Source: JALYUA01 sp038253555
GTDB taxonomy: Bacteria; Acidobacteriota; Thermoanaerobaculia; UBA5066; Gp7-AA6
Direction: 5' to 3'
Assembly: GCA_038253555.1 (NCBI GenBank)
Contig: JBBSGZ010000002.1
Span: 1-64,000 of the forward strand
Length of the DNA stretch: 64,000 nt
A program made the translations under genes and the position numbers. Positions 51,870 through 60,500 of the stretch are shown in pieces (the stretch's first letter is position 1; each line of letters starts with the position of its first letter). The notes beneath the pieces were generated by a model. The model ran no database searches and was not told where the DNA came from. It was given only the letters and a program-made list of their open reading frames with translations.

Positions 51870-52633
51870 CGAAGACGTTCTTTGCGCTGCTGTCCCGGGA
51901 CGCGCATGTCGCGCGCCGGAACTTCGTTCCTCTCCTCCTGCAGACTCTGCTGCAGCCGATGCTGCTCGTTTTCGTCTTCGGCCGGGTCCTGACGACCAGC
52001 GGGTACATGCCCGTCGAATACAAGAGCCTCCTGCTCCCCGGCATCATCGCGCTCGCGATGATGCTCGCCGGGATCCAGGCCGTCGCGATGCCCGTCATTT
52101 CGGAATTTCAGTTCACGAAGGAGATCGAGGACCGCCTGCTCGCGCCGATAGAGATCGAGTGGGTCGCCGTCGAGAAGATCTTCGCCGGGATGATTCAGGC
52201 GCTCGTCGCGGGGCTCGTCGTCCTGCCGGCCGCCTGGTTCACGATGGGGCGCGGCGTGGCCCTCGCGTTCCCGCATCCCGTCTACTTCGGCGTCCTGTGC
52301 CTCGCCGTCGCTCTCCTTTCCTCCTCGATCGGTCTGACGCTCGGATGCTCGGTGGGACAGACGCAGATCGGGCTGATGTTCAGCCTGGTTCTGGCGCCGA
52401 TGATCTTCTTCGGCTGCACGTACTACCCCTGGACCGCGCTCGACAAGTTTCCGATCCTGCAGAAGATCGTCCTGATCAATCCGATGGTCTATTCGAGCGA
52501 GGGCCTGCGTTCCGCCCTGGTCCCCCAGTTTCCGCACCTGCCGATGGCCGCCGTCGCCGGCGGACTCATTTTCTTCAACGCTCTTTTTGTCTCGCTCGGG
52601 ATCCGGCAGTTCCGGCGGAAGGCCGTGCTCTAG
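51866..52633 (+). CDS. ABC-2 type permease
   Basis: The 255-residue membrane protein has six hydrophobic segments and the ABC-2 motif region EFQFTKEIEDRLLAPIEIEWVAVEKIFAGM, followed by GQTQIGLMFSLVLAPMIFFGCTYYPW. The TTG at 51866 overlaps the stop of the ATPase gene, so they are coupled. Its stop codon TAG is immediately followed by the stop of the convergent cytochrome gene, without a base between. Confidence 0.87.
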   Translation: MTKTFFALLSRDAHVARRNFVPLLLQTLLQPMLLVFVFGRVLTTSGYMPVEYKSLLLPGIIALAMMLAGIQAVAMPVISEFQFTKEIEDRLLAPIEIEWVAVEKIFAGMIQALVAGLVVLPAAWFTMGRGVALAFPHPVYFGVLCLAVALLSSSIGLTLGCSVGQTQIGLMFSLVLAPMIFFGCTYYPWTALDKFPILQKIVLINPMVYSSEGLRSALVPQFPHLPMAAVAGGLIFFNALFVSLGIRQFRRKAVL

Positions 52634-53173
52634 TCATCGGGTCGGGGCGGGGTCTTCTTTGTGATCCGACGGTTCACTCTTCAACGCTTTCTGCTCTTCC
52701 GCGGTCAATTCCGGGAGGTGGCGCAGAAAAGCGACGATCATCCAGATTGCATCCGGCTTGTGAGTGGGGGAAAAGGCGGGCATCCCGGTCGTCCGAATGC
52801 CGTTCGCGACCAGCCAGAACAGCTCCCCGTCGGGCCTCGCCTGGACGCGCGGCAGCGTGAGATCGGGAGCGGGAGGATTCAAACCCATCCCGAGCTCTGC
52901 CGCCGCGACGCCGGGCGCGGCGTGGCACATGACGCAGTTCTCGCGGTATTGCGCGAGGCCGACCTTCCACGTGTCCGGGGTCGCCGGCTGCGGGTTCTTA
53001 GCGGCCGGCGCGCGGTGGGCCACGGAGCGGTTCAAGGCGAACTGCGCGACGCGCGCCTCGAGCCGTGACGGACTCGCGGTCGCCGCGACGTTGTAGCCGC
53101 CCGTCGCGACCACGACCGCGATGATCGCGCCGACGAGGAAGAAGCCGAACAGAATTCCGGAAACAAAACGCAT
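52634..53173 (-). CDS. Membrane-anchored monohaem cytochrome c
   Basis: The 179-residue protein has an N-terminal hydrophobic anchor or signal (ILFGFFLVGAIIAVVVATGG). A cytochrome c domain follows, with the haem-binding CVMCH near residue 80 and a likely Met ligand in GIRTTGMPAFSP. The tail is charged. It is the last gene of the leftward run molybdoenzyme-CDF-cytochrome. It may donate or accept electrons for the molybdopterin enzyme or another periplasmic oxidoreductase. Confidence 0.88.
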   Translation of the reverse strand: MRFVSGILFGFFLVGAIIAVVVATGGYNVAATASPSRLEARVAQFALNRSVAHRAPAAKNPQPATPDTWKVGLAQYRENCVMCHAAPGVAAAELGMGLNPPAPDLTLPRVQARPDGELFWLVANGIRTTGMPAFSPTHKPDAIWMIVAFLRHLPELTAEEQKALKSEPSDHKEDPAPTR

Positions 53174-53198
53174 TTCGACTCCTTCGGCGCGCGCCGTT

Positions 53199-54161
53199 TC
53201 AGGCGTGCCCGCGGTTGGACGCGTGGCACGTCATTTCCGAGCCCCACTCGACCTGGATGGTGGCGTGGTCGACGCCCGCCGCATCCTTCAGCACCTGCTG
53301 GACCGCAAGAAGGACGTCGCCGCGCGGCGTCTCCGGGGCGGCGCGGATGTGCACGCTCGCCGAATGCACACCGGAGGTCAGGGTCCAAAGGTGCAGGTCG
53401 TGGATCGCCTCGACGCCGGGGACGCGGAGCACCGCCTCCCGAACCTCCGCGGGATCGATGCCTCCCGGAGAGCCCTCGAGAAGGATGTGCGCGGACTGCC
53501 TGAGAAGCCCCGCGGCTCGCGGAAGAATGAACAGCGCGACCGCCGCCGACACGGCCGGGTCGAGCCAGAGCCATCCCGTGCGCGGGATCGCGATCGCGGC
53601 CGCCAGGACGGCCGCGGAACCGAGCATGTCCGTGAACACCTCGAGGTAGGCGGCGCGCATGTTCAGGTTTTCGGCTGCTCTGTGCGTGGGACCGTGTCCG
53701 TGTCCGTGGACGGGCGAGAGCAGGCGCATCGCCGCGAGATTCGCGGCCAGAGCGAATAACGCCACCCACAACATCACGCCGGTGCGCACCGGCACCGGGG
53801 ACGAAAAGCGCAGCGCCGCCTCGACTAAAATTCCCACGGCCATCAGGACCAGGATCTCGGCGTTGACGAAGGCCGCGAGGATCTCCGCCCGGTACAGGCC
53901 GTAGCTGTGCCGCCCGGTAGGAGCTCGGCCCGCCACCGTGATGGCGGCGTACGCCAGGATGAGCGCCGCGATGTCGGCGAAGAGATGCGCGGCATCCGCG
54001 AGGAGAGCGAGACTTCCGGAGACGATGCCGCCGACGATCTCGAGAGCGAGGACCACGGCCGTCAGGGCGAGCGCGGCGCGAAGCCGTCGGCGGCGCCCCT
54101 CGCGCTCCGAAGCCGGGTGATTTCCCTCGTTCTCCGCAGGCCACCCCGCGGCGCTCATTGC
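53199..54161 (-). CDS. Cation diffusion facilitator (CzcD-like)
   Basis: CDF proteins export Zn2+ and related divalent metals in exchange for protons. The 320-residue protein has six hydrophobic helices and a C-terminal ferredoxin-like metal domain (about 225-310) with HDLHLWTLTSGVHSASVHI. In TM2 the site is LADAAHLFADI (HxxxD); in TM5 it is AYLEVFTDMLGS (ExxxD). A short His-rich loop, GHGHGPTH, lies between TM4 and TM5. The ATG at 54161 starts 7 nt inside the end of the upstream molybdoenzyme gene. Confidence 0.9.
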   Translation of the reverse strand, partial: AMSAAGWPAENEGNHPASEREGRRRRLRAALALTAVVLALEIVGGIVSGSLALLADAAHLFADIAALILAYAAITVAGRAPTGRHSYGLYRAEILAAFVNAEILVLMAVGILVEAALRFSSPVPVRTGVMLWVALFALAANLAAMRLLSPVHGHGHGPTHRAAENLNMRAAYLEVFTDMLGSAAVLAAAIAIPRTGWLWLDPAVSAAVALFILPRAAGLLRQSAHILLEGSPGGIDPAEVREAVLRVPGVEAIHDLHLWTLTSGVHSASVHIRAAPETPRGDVLLAVQQVLKDAAGVDHATIQVEWGSEMTCHASNRGHA

Positions 54162-56182
54162 GCGGGAAGCCTCTCGACCTCCACGCGCGCGTCGTTGAAG
54201 CAGGCGCCCCCTCCGAGATCGGCGAGCGTGTCCGGCGTGACGGCGTTCGCGGTCGATCCTCCGAATGTGTTGTGGCTCCAGAGCCCCTTCGGGACGGAGA
54301 CGACGCCCGGCCGCAACGTGGGCGCGACGCGCGCGATGCACGAGACCCGGCCCGAGAGGTTCCGCGCGACGACGCGGTCGCCGTCGGAGATCCCTCGCGC
54401 CAGGGCGTCGGCCGGATGCATCTCCATGACGGCGATCTCCCGGCGCAGCTCGCCCAATGTCGTGCTGATCGTCTGGTCGGTGGCAGGCGAGACGAGCGCC
54501 AGCGGATACGCCGCCGTCGCCGGATCGTCGCGGTATCCATAGAGTCCCGATGGCGCTTCCGCGTCGAGCTCGGCCGGCACCAGGTGCGCGCGCCGGTCGG
54601 CGGTGCGGGGAAAGACGTCCACGAACTGGATCGGAGAGCGGCCGCAGGAGGGGGCCGCCGGGGCGTCCGAGTCGAGCGACGCGCGCCATGCGGGACCCAA
54701 CGCGTGCCCGGCGAGGATCTCCGCGGTCAGCGCCCGCGCGTCCGTCGCATCGCCGGGCCGCGCCACCCCCGCGCGGCGGCAGAGCTCGCCGAACACCTCG
54801 TGGTTCGGCCGGGACTCCCCGACGGGCGGGATGGCGGGAAGCGCCTCCTGAAGAACGTAAGCGCCGTATCCCCGGGACAGCTCGGTGCGCTCGAGAAATG
54901 TCGTCGCGGGGAGAACCACGTCGGCGTACAGGGCCGTGTCGGTCATTACCGGATCGAAGACCACCGTGAAGAGATCTTCCCGCTCGAGACCCCTCCGCAC
55001 CTTTTCCTGCTCGGGCAGTGTCATCAGGGGGTTGCAGTTGTAGACGAAGAGCAGGCGCACGGGACGCTCGGCGTCCAAAAGAGCCTCGCCCGCGCGGTTC
55101 ATATTGATCTCGCGAGACCCGGAGGGTTCCGCGTCCGCCGCGCGAAGGGAGTCGAGCTCCCAGACAGCGGAGTTCGAGAGGGTATATCCGCCGCCCCGCA
55201 CGCCGAATTTTCCCGCAACCGCGGGCAGCGCGAGGATCGCCGCGGTTGCCGATCCCCCGTTGCGGTTGCGCTCGAGCCCCCATCCGCAGCGGATCGCCGC
55301 GGGAGCGGATTCCGCGTACGAGCGGGCAAATTTCTCGAGGTCCTGTTCGACGAGGCCCGCCACCGCCGCGGCCCGCGAGATCGTCCAGGGCTCGGCGCGC
55401 CGGCGCAGCTCCTCCCACCCGGTCGCGTGCGTCGCCAGGAACTCCAGGTCCGCGGCCCCGTTCTCGAACAGCCAGCGGTGCACCGCGAGCGCCACGGGCA
55501 GGTCCGTTCCCGGCTTCAGCGGCAGATGCAGATCGGCCTCCGTGGCGAGACGCGTTCGCCGCGGATCGAGAACGACCAGCCGACCTCCCGCGCGCCGCGA
55601 CGCGAGGAGGTACGGCAGCAGGTGGATCCCGGAGGCGTGGGGGTTCGCCCCCCAGACGACGGCGAGCTTCGCGTGCGCGTAGTCGTCGAGAGCGATGCCC
55701 GCCATTTTTCCGTAGAGGCCGAAAGCGGCGCGTCCGGAAGGCGCCGAGCAGACCGTCCGCGCGAGGCGTGACGCGCCGAGCCGGGAAAAGAGCCTCGCGT
55801 CGGTCGTGTCCTGCGAGAGGTATCCGTTGGAGCCGCCGTAGGAGAGGGGCAGAATCGCTTCCCCCGCGCCGCTCCCGGCGAGTGCTGCCATCCGGGACGC
55901 GACGAGCTCCAGCGCCTCGTCCCAGCTCGCTCGCCGGAACCGGCCCTCCCCTTTCCCCCCGACGCGGATGCCGGGAAAGCGCACCCTCGCGGGCCCGTGG
56001 ACGTGCTCGGGGAGCCGGCGGACCTTCGCGCAGATGTAGCCCGCGGTGAGCGGATTGACGCGCGTGCCGCCGACGGACGTCGCCATTCCGTTCGCGACCT
56101 CCACCTCGAGGCTGCAGGCGTCGGGACAGTCGAGCGGGCACGCGCTCGCGACCCGGGTCACGGCGGGCCCCGCTGCGCTCAT
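54155..56182 (-). CDS. Molybdopterin-dependent oxidoreductase, DMSO-reductase family
   Basis: The 675-residue protein opens with a [4Fe-4S] motif, CPLDCPDAC followed by a fourth Cys in GYICAKVRR. Molybdopterin domains follow: RTVCSAPSG near residue 145 (a probable Cys molybdenum ligand), DPRRTRLATEAD, MTDTALYADVVLPATTFLE and a C-terminal molydop-binding domain with MHPADALARGISDGDRV. There is no twin-arginine signal, so it is probably cytoplasmic. The substrate is not identifiable. Co-transcription with a CDF and a cytochrome c is likely. The ATG at 56182 is preferred over an upstream extension antisense to nothing conserved. Confidence 0.85.
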   Translation of the reverse strand: MSAAGPAVTRVASACPLDCPDACSLEVEVANGMATSVGGTRVNPLTAGYICAKVRRLPEHVHGPARVRFPGIRVGGKGEGRFRRASWDEALELVASRMAALAGSGAGEAILPLSYGGSNGYLSQDTTDARLFSRLGASRLARTVCSAPSGRAAFGLYGKMAGIALDDYAHAKLAVVWGANPHASGIHLLPYLLASRRAGGRLVVLDPRRTRLATEADLHLPLKPGTDLPVALAVHRWLFENGAADLEFLATHATGWEELRRRAEPWTISRAAAVAGLVEQDLEKFARSYAESAPAAIRCGWGLERNRNGGSATAAILALPAVAGKFGVRGGGYTLSNSAVWELDSLRAADAEPSGSREINMNRAGEALLDAERPVRLLFVYNCNPLMTLPEQEKVRRGLEREDLFTVVFDPVMTDTALYADVVLPATTFLERTELSRGYGAYVLQEALPAIPPVGESRPNHEVFGELCRRAGVARPGDATDARALTAEILAGHALGPAWRASLDSDAPAAPSCGRSPIQFVDVFPRTADRRAHLVPAELDAEAPSGLYGYRDDPATAAYPLALVSPATDQTISTTLGELRREIAVMEMHPADALARGISDGDRVVARNLSGRVSCIARVAPTLRPGVVSVPKGLWSHNTFGGSTANAVTPDTLADLGGGACFNDARVEVERLPAQ

Positions 56183-56513
56183 GGCTACCACGAGAGGATT
56201 GTACCGACAGTTTCGACGGCGATCGGGTGATACCCCGAGCTCGCGCGCTGATAGATCGACAGCGCTCGCGCAAACCACGGCCGCGAACACTGGCAGGAGC
56301 CCTCCGGTTCCCAACCGACCGCGCGAAAATGCTCGGCAGCACCGCCGAAGGAGTCGACTGGTCTGCATGGCCCCGCCCCGGCCGTGTTCTGAACACATCC
56401 TTCCTCTTTCGCGGTGCCCGGCGCTGTTCACGGTGCGTTCACCCCCGTCCCCCTAGACTCCTCCCTGCTGAACGGCCGGCGCCTTTTGCGCCGCGCTCGA
56501 AAGGAGAATCGAA
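56183..56513. other. Intergenic region with divergent promoters
   Basis: No supported gene lies in these 331 bp. It separates the leftward molybdoenzyme gene from the rightward small-protein gene. The right half holds the tandem GTTCAC boxes and a -10-like hexamer (56426-56459) described separately. Short open frames here are antisense shadows with no ribosome site. Confidence 0.55.
56426..56459 (+). promoter_or_regulatory. Tandem GTTCAC boxes and -10-like hexamer (copy 1)
   Basis: GTTCAC occurs at 56426 and again at 56437, 11 bp apart. A C-rich run follows, then TAGACT (56454-56459), 11 bp after the second box. The same architecture precedes the paralogous gene at 56992. No good -35 hexamer is visible at 17 bp, so the boxes probably bind an activator of the OmpR/PhoB type that replaces it. 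The assignment to that family rests on the one-helical-turn spacing alone. Confidence 0.5.
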
Positions 56514-56801
56514 ATGAACAAGAACATCGCCCGTATCCTCGCCCTCGGCGTCGCGGTGGCGCTCCCGACCGGCCTCTTCGCCCAGACGGCCGCCACGAAG
56601 CCCGCCGACAAGCCGATGGCAGCCCCGACGGCGACGACCTCCTCCACGATGTCGTCCGAGACGAAGTCCACCGACTCCAAGATGGGGGCGGACGGCTCCA
56701 GGATGAAGACCACCAAAAAGACCCACAAGAAGTCCAACCGGAAGGGCAGCAAGTCGAAGACCTCCGTGACGACCGAAGTCACCAAGGCTCCCGTCAAGTA
56801 A
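56514..56801 (+). CDS. Small exported Thr/Ser/Lys-rich protein (paralogue 1)
   Basis: The 95-residue protein has a signal peptide (IARILALGVAVALPTGLFAQ, cleavage after Ala-Gln near residue 24). The mature part is low complexity: Thr/Ser/Ala-rich, then a basic KTTKKTHKKS stretch, ending in TTEVTKAP. I know no function; it may bind polyanions or cell-wall polymers. It resembles the next gene (56992) in length, signal peptide and basic tail. AAGGAGAA lies 7 nt before the ATG. A strong terminator follows. Confidence 0.7.
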   Translation: MNKNIARILALGVAVALPTGLFAQTAATKPADKPMAAPTATTSSTMSSETKSTDSKMGADGSRMKTTKKTHKKSNRKGSKSKTSVTTEVTKAPVK

Positions 56802-56821
56802 GACACCCGCTTTGCGGATCC

Positions 56822-56851
56822 AGGCGTGCCGGCAACGGCACGCCTTTTTTT
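56822..56851 (+). terminator. Intrinsic terminator
   Basis: A perfect 10-bp stem (AGGCGTGCCG at 56822-56831, CGGCACGCCT at 56836-56845) closes a GCAA loop and is followed by a run of T (56846-56851). It lies 20 bp after the stop of the first small gene. Confidence 0.9.
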
Positions 56852-56908
56852 GCTCCGCCGCACGCGCGCTTCGATCGGCCCCGCGGAACCGGAGGAAGCC
56901 GCTCTGCC

Positions 56909-56942
56909 GTTCACACTCCGTTCATCCCCCCGCTCGTAAAGT
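56909..56942 (+). promoter_or_regulatory. Tandem GTTCA boxes and -10-like hexamer (copy 2)
   Basis: GTTCAC at 56909 and GTTCAT at 56920 are 11 bp apart. A C-rich run follows, then TAAAGT (56937-56942), 11 bp after the second box. Spacing is identical to the copy at 56426-56459, supporting a shared regulator for both paralogues. Confidence 0.5.
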
Positions 56943-56991
56943 GCGCGCCATCCCCGCTGCGTTTTGCCACGGGGTTTGAAGGAGGCGTCCA

Positions 56992-57279
56992 ATGAAGAAG
57001 TCCGTCCTGTCTTCCGCCGCCATTGCCGCGGCGCTGGCCTTCCCGATAGGAGTCTTCGCTCAGACTTCCTCGACGGGCACCCAGACCACCAGCACGACCG
57101 GCATGTCGAGCAGCCAGTCTTCCCCGAGCACGACGACCGGCACCACGACCACCACCCAGACCCAGTCGACGATGTCCGGCAAGAAGATGACGGCGAAGAA
57201 GAAGCACACCACGAAGAAGCACAAGAAGACCGTCACCACCACCGGTGCGGCCGCAGCGACGACGCCGTCCAACAGGTAA
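56992..57279 (+). CDS. Small exported Thr/Ser/Lys-rich protein (paralogue 2)
   Basis: The 95-residue protein has a signal peptide (SAAIAAALAFPIGVFAQ, cleavage near residue 24), a Thr/Ser/Gln-rich middle, a basic KKMTAKKKHTTKKHKK stretch and a Thr/Ala-rich end. Length, signal and layout match the gene at 56514, so they are probably tandem duplicates. AAGGAGG lies 7 nt before the ATG. A strong terminator follows the stop by about 20 bp. Confidence 0.7.
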   Translation: MKKSVLSSAAIAAALAFPIGVFAQTSSTGTQTTSTTGMSSSQSSPSTTTGTTTTTQTQSTMSGKKMTAKKKHTTKKHKKTVTTTGAAAATTPSNR

Positions 57280-57300
57280 CGCCGTCCCGGAGACGGAGCG

Positions 57301-57333
57301 AGGCCGGCGCGAAATCGCCGGCCTTTTTCTTTT
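57301..57333 (+). terminator. Intrinsic terminator
   Basis: A 9-bp stem (AGGCCGGCG at 57301-57309, CGCCGGCCT at 57316-57324) with a 6-nt loop is followed by TTTTCTTTT. It ends the second small gene. Confidence 0.9.
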
Positions 57334-57507
57334 GGACGTAAATGGCTCCGTGGCGGAACGTCATCCCGCGGTCCGGCGTAAAAGTTCGAAGTGTCGATCC
57401 GGTAGAGTGCGGCAGAATCGCGCGACGGGATTTCTGGCGCGACCGCGTTCGGTGGCAGGCGCTCTCCGAACACGACCAGGACCCGCCTTCCCTGCGTTAA
57501 GCTTCCG

Positions 57508-60500
57508 GTGTTGACATTCCCGGTCCCCTTTCACCCCGCCGTCGAGGCCTGGTTCTCCGCTCGACTCGGCGACCCGACTCCCCCGCAACGCGACGGGTGG
57601 CCCGCGATCCGCTCCGGCGCGCACACGCTCATCGCGGCTCCCACCGGTTCGGGCAAGACGCTGGCCGCCTTCCTTTCCGCGATCGACTCACTGGTCCGGC
57701 AGGGAGCTTCTCTTCGGGCCGAGACCTCCGTCCTGTACGTCTCGCCTCTTCGGGCTCTTTCGAACGACGTCCGCAAGAATCTCGAAGGCCCGCTCGCGGA
57801 AATCCGCGCCGCCGATCCGTCGGTCCCGGAGATCCGCGTTCTGGTCAGGACTGGCGACACACCAGCGTCGGAGCGCGCCGCGATGGCCCGCCGGCCGCCC
57901 CACATCCTGGTCACCACCCCCGAATCGCTCTACCTGCTCCTGACGAGCGACAGCGGCCGCCGCATGCTCGCGCCGGTCCGGACGGTCATCGTCGACGAGA
58001 TCCACGCGCTCGTCCGCGACAAGCGGGGAAGCCACCTGGCGCTCTCTCTCGAGCGCCTGGAAGCCGTCGCGGCGGGACCCGTGCAGCGGATCGGGCTTTC
58101 CGCCACCCAGAAGCCGCTCGAGCGTGTCGGGCGGTTCCTCGCGGGCGCCGGCCGCGAGTGCACCCTGGTCGACGCGGGGACGTTCCGGACGCTGGACCTG
58201 GCGATCGAGATTCCTCCGTCCCCTCTCTCGACCGTCTGCTCGCACGAGCAGTGGGAGGAGATCTACGAGCGGATCGCCGCGCTGGTTCGGGAGCATCGGA
58301 CGACGCTCGTCTTCGTCAACACACGCAAGATGGCGGAGCGCATCGCGGGACAGCTGACGCGCCTTCTGGGGGAAGACGCCGTGACGAGCCACCACGGAAG
58401 CCTGTCGCGCGAACGCCGGATCGACGCGGAGGAGAGGCTGAAGGCCGGCCGGTTGCGGGCGCTGGTGGCCACAGCGTCGCTGGAGCTCGGAATCGACATC
58501 GGGGATGTCGACCTCGCCATCCAGGTGGGAGCGACGCGCTCGATCGCGACGCTCCTCCAGCGCGTCGGCCGCGCGGGACATGCGATGCGCAAAGTGCCGA
58601 AGGGCCGGCTCTTCCCTCTCACCCTGGATGAGCTCGCCGAAGGCGCGGCGCTCCTGCAATGCATCCGCTCGTCGATCCTGGACCGCACGCCCGAGCCCTC
58701 GCGTCCTCTGGACATCCTGGCGCAGCAGATCGTGGCGGCGTGCGTCGCGGAGCCGTGGGACGAGAGTGCGCTTTACGAGCTCGTCTGCCGGGCGTGGCCG
58801 TACCGGGACCTGACGCGCGCCGAGTTCGACGACGTCGTTTCGCTCCATACAGGGGGCCGCCGGGCGCTCCTCCACAGAGACGGAGTGGGCAGCCGGGTCC
58901 TCGCCACTCGCCGGGCGCGCCTCGCCGCGCTCCTGTCCGGCGGCGCGATCCCCGACACGGCGGACTACCAGGTGCGCCTCGAGCCGGAGGGGACGCTCGT
59001 GGGAACCGTCAACGAAGACTGGGCCATCGAGTCCAGCGGCGGGGACGTCTTTCAGCTGGGCAACGCCTCGTGGCGGATCCTGCGCGTCGAGACCGGTGTC
59101 GTTCGCGTGGCCGACGCGAAGGGGCAGCCGCCGAGCCTTCCCTTCTGGCTCGGCGAAGGGCCGGGGCGCACGCGGGAGCTGGCCCGCGCCATCGGCGATC
59201 TCCGTGAGGCCTGCGCCGGCGGGGGCGAGGCCGCCGCGGGGGCCCTGCGCGAGGCGTGCGGGGATGCGCTGATCGACGGCGCGGGCCTGCAGCTCGTGGA
59301 ATACGTCGAGGCGGGCCGGGCCACGCTCGGCGCCGTGCCGACTCAAAGCCGGGTCATCCTGGAACGTTTCTTCGACGAGAGCGGCGGCATGCAGCTCGTC
59401 GTGCACGCCCCGTTCGGTTCCCGCATCAATCGCGCGTGGGGCCTCGCGCTCCGGAAGAAGTTCTGCGTGGGATTCGGGTTCGAGCTGCAGGCCGCGGCCA
59501 ACGAGGAGGCGATCGTCCTTTCGCTCGGCCCGCAGCACAGCTTTCCGCTCGAAGAGGTCTTCGATTACCTGCATCCCGACACCGCGCGGGAGGTGCTGAT
59601 CCGGGCGCTCCTTCCCGCGCCGATGTTCGAGACGCGTTGGCGCTGGAACGCGCAACGCTCCCTCCTCCTTGAACGCGCGCGAGGCGGCAAACGCGTTCCG
59701 CCGAACCTCCTCCGCATGCGCGCGAACGACCTGCTCGCCGGCGCTTTCCCGCAGGTGCTCGCGTGCCCGGAGACGCTCTCCGGCGGGCCGATCTCCGTGC
59801 CGCTCGAGCACCCGATCGTGCGGCAGACCGTCGAGGACTGCTTAAACGAGCCGATGGACGTCGAAGGGTTCTTAGAAGTGCTCCGCGGACTAAAAGACGG
59901 GTCCATCCAGAAACTCGCGGTCGACTCCGTCGAGCCGTCGGCATTCGCCCGCGGGATTCTTTCCTCGCAGCCTTACAGTTTCTTGGACGACGCGCCCCTC
60001 GAGGAGCGGCGGACGCAGGCGGTCTTGTCCCGGCGCGTTCTCGACCCGCGCACCTCGGACGAAATCGGAATGCTCGATCCGGACGCGATCGCGCGCGTCC
60101 GCGAGGAGGCCTGGCCCTCCCCGGAAAACGCCGAGGAGGTGCACGAAGCGCTTCTCTGGATGGGGTATGTCGACGTCGAGGAAGCGGAGCCGTGGCAGCC
60201 GTGGCTCGACGAGCTTGGCTCCGCGCGCCGCATCGTGCGGGACGGCTCCCGTTACTTTGCCGTCGAAGCCGACCGCGACCCGAAGGCGGTCCTCCGCGGC
60301 CGCCTCGAAGCGCTCGGGCCGGTCTTTGCGACGCCCGAGGAGGGGCCTCTGCTGCGGGAGCTCGAAGTGGAAGGGTCTGTCCTTCGAACCCGCATCGACG
60401 GGCGACCCGCGTGGTGTGACCGGCGGCTCTTAGCGCGCATTCATCGCGCGACCGTCGACCGGCTGCGGCGCGAGATCGAGCCCGTTTCCGCTGCCCATTT

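Noticed and set aside
52600..52680. A bidirectional terminator between the ABC permease and cytochrome c genes
   Set aside because: The two stop codons are directly adjacent and no stem with flanking T-runs is visible there.
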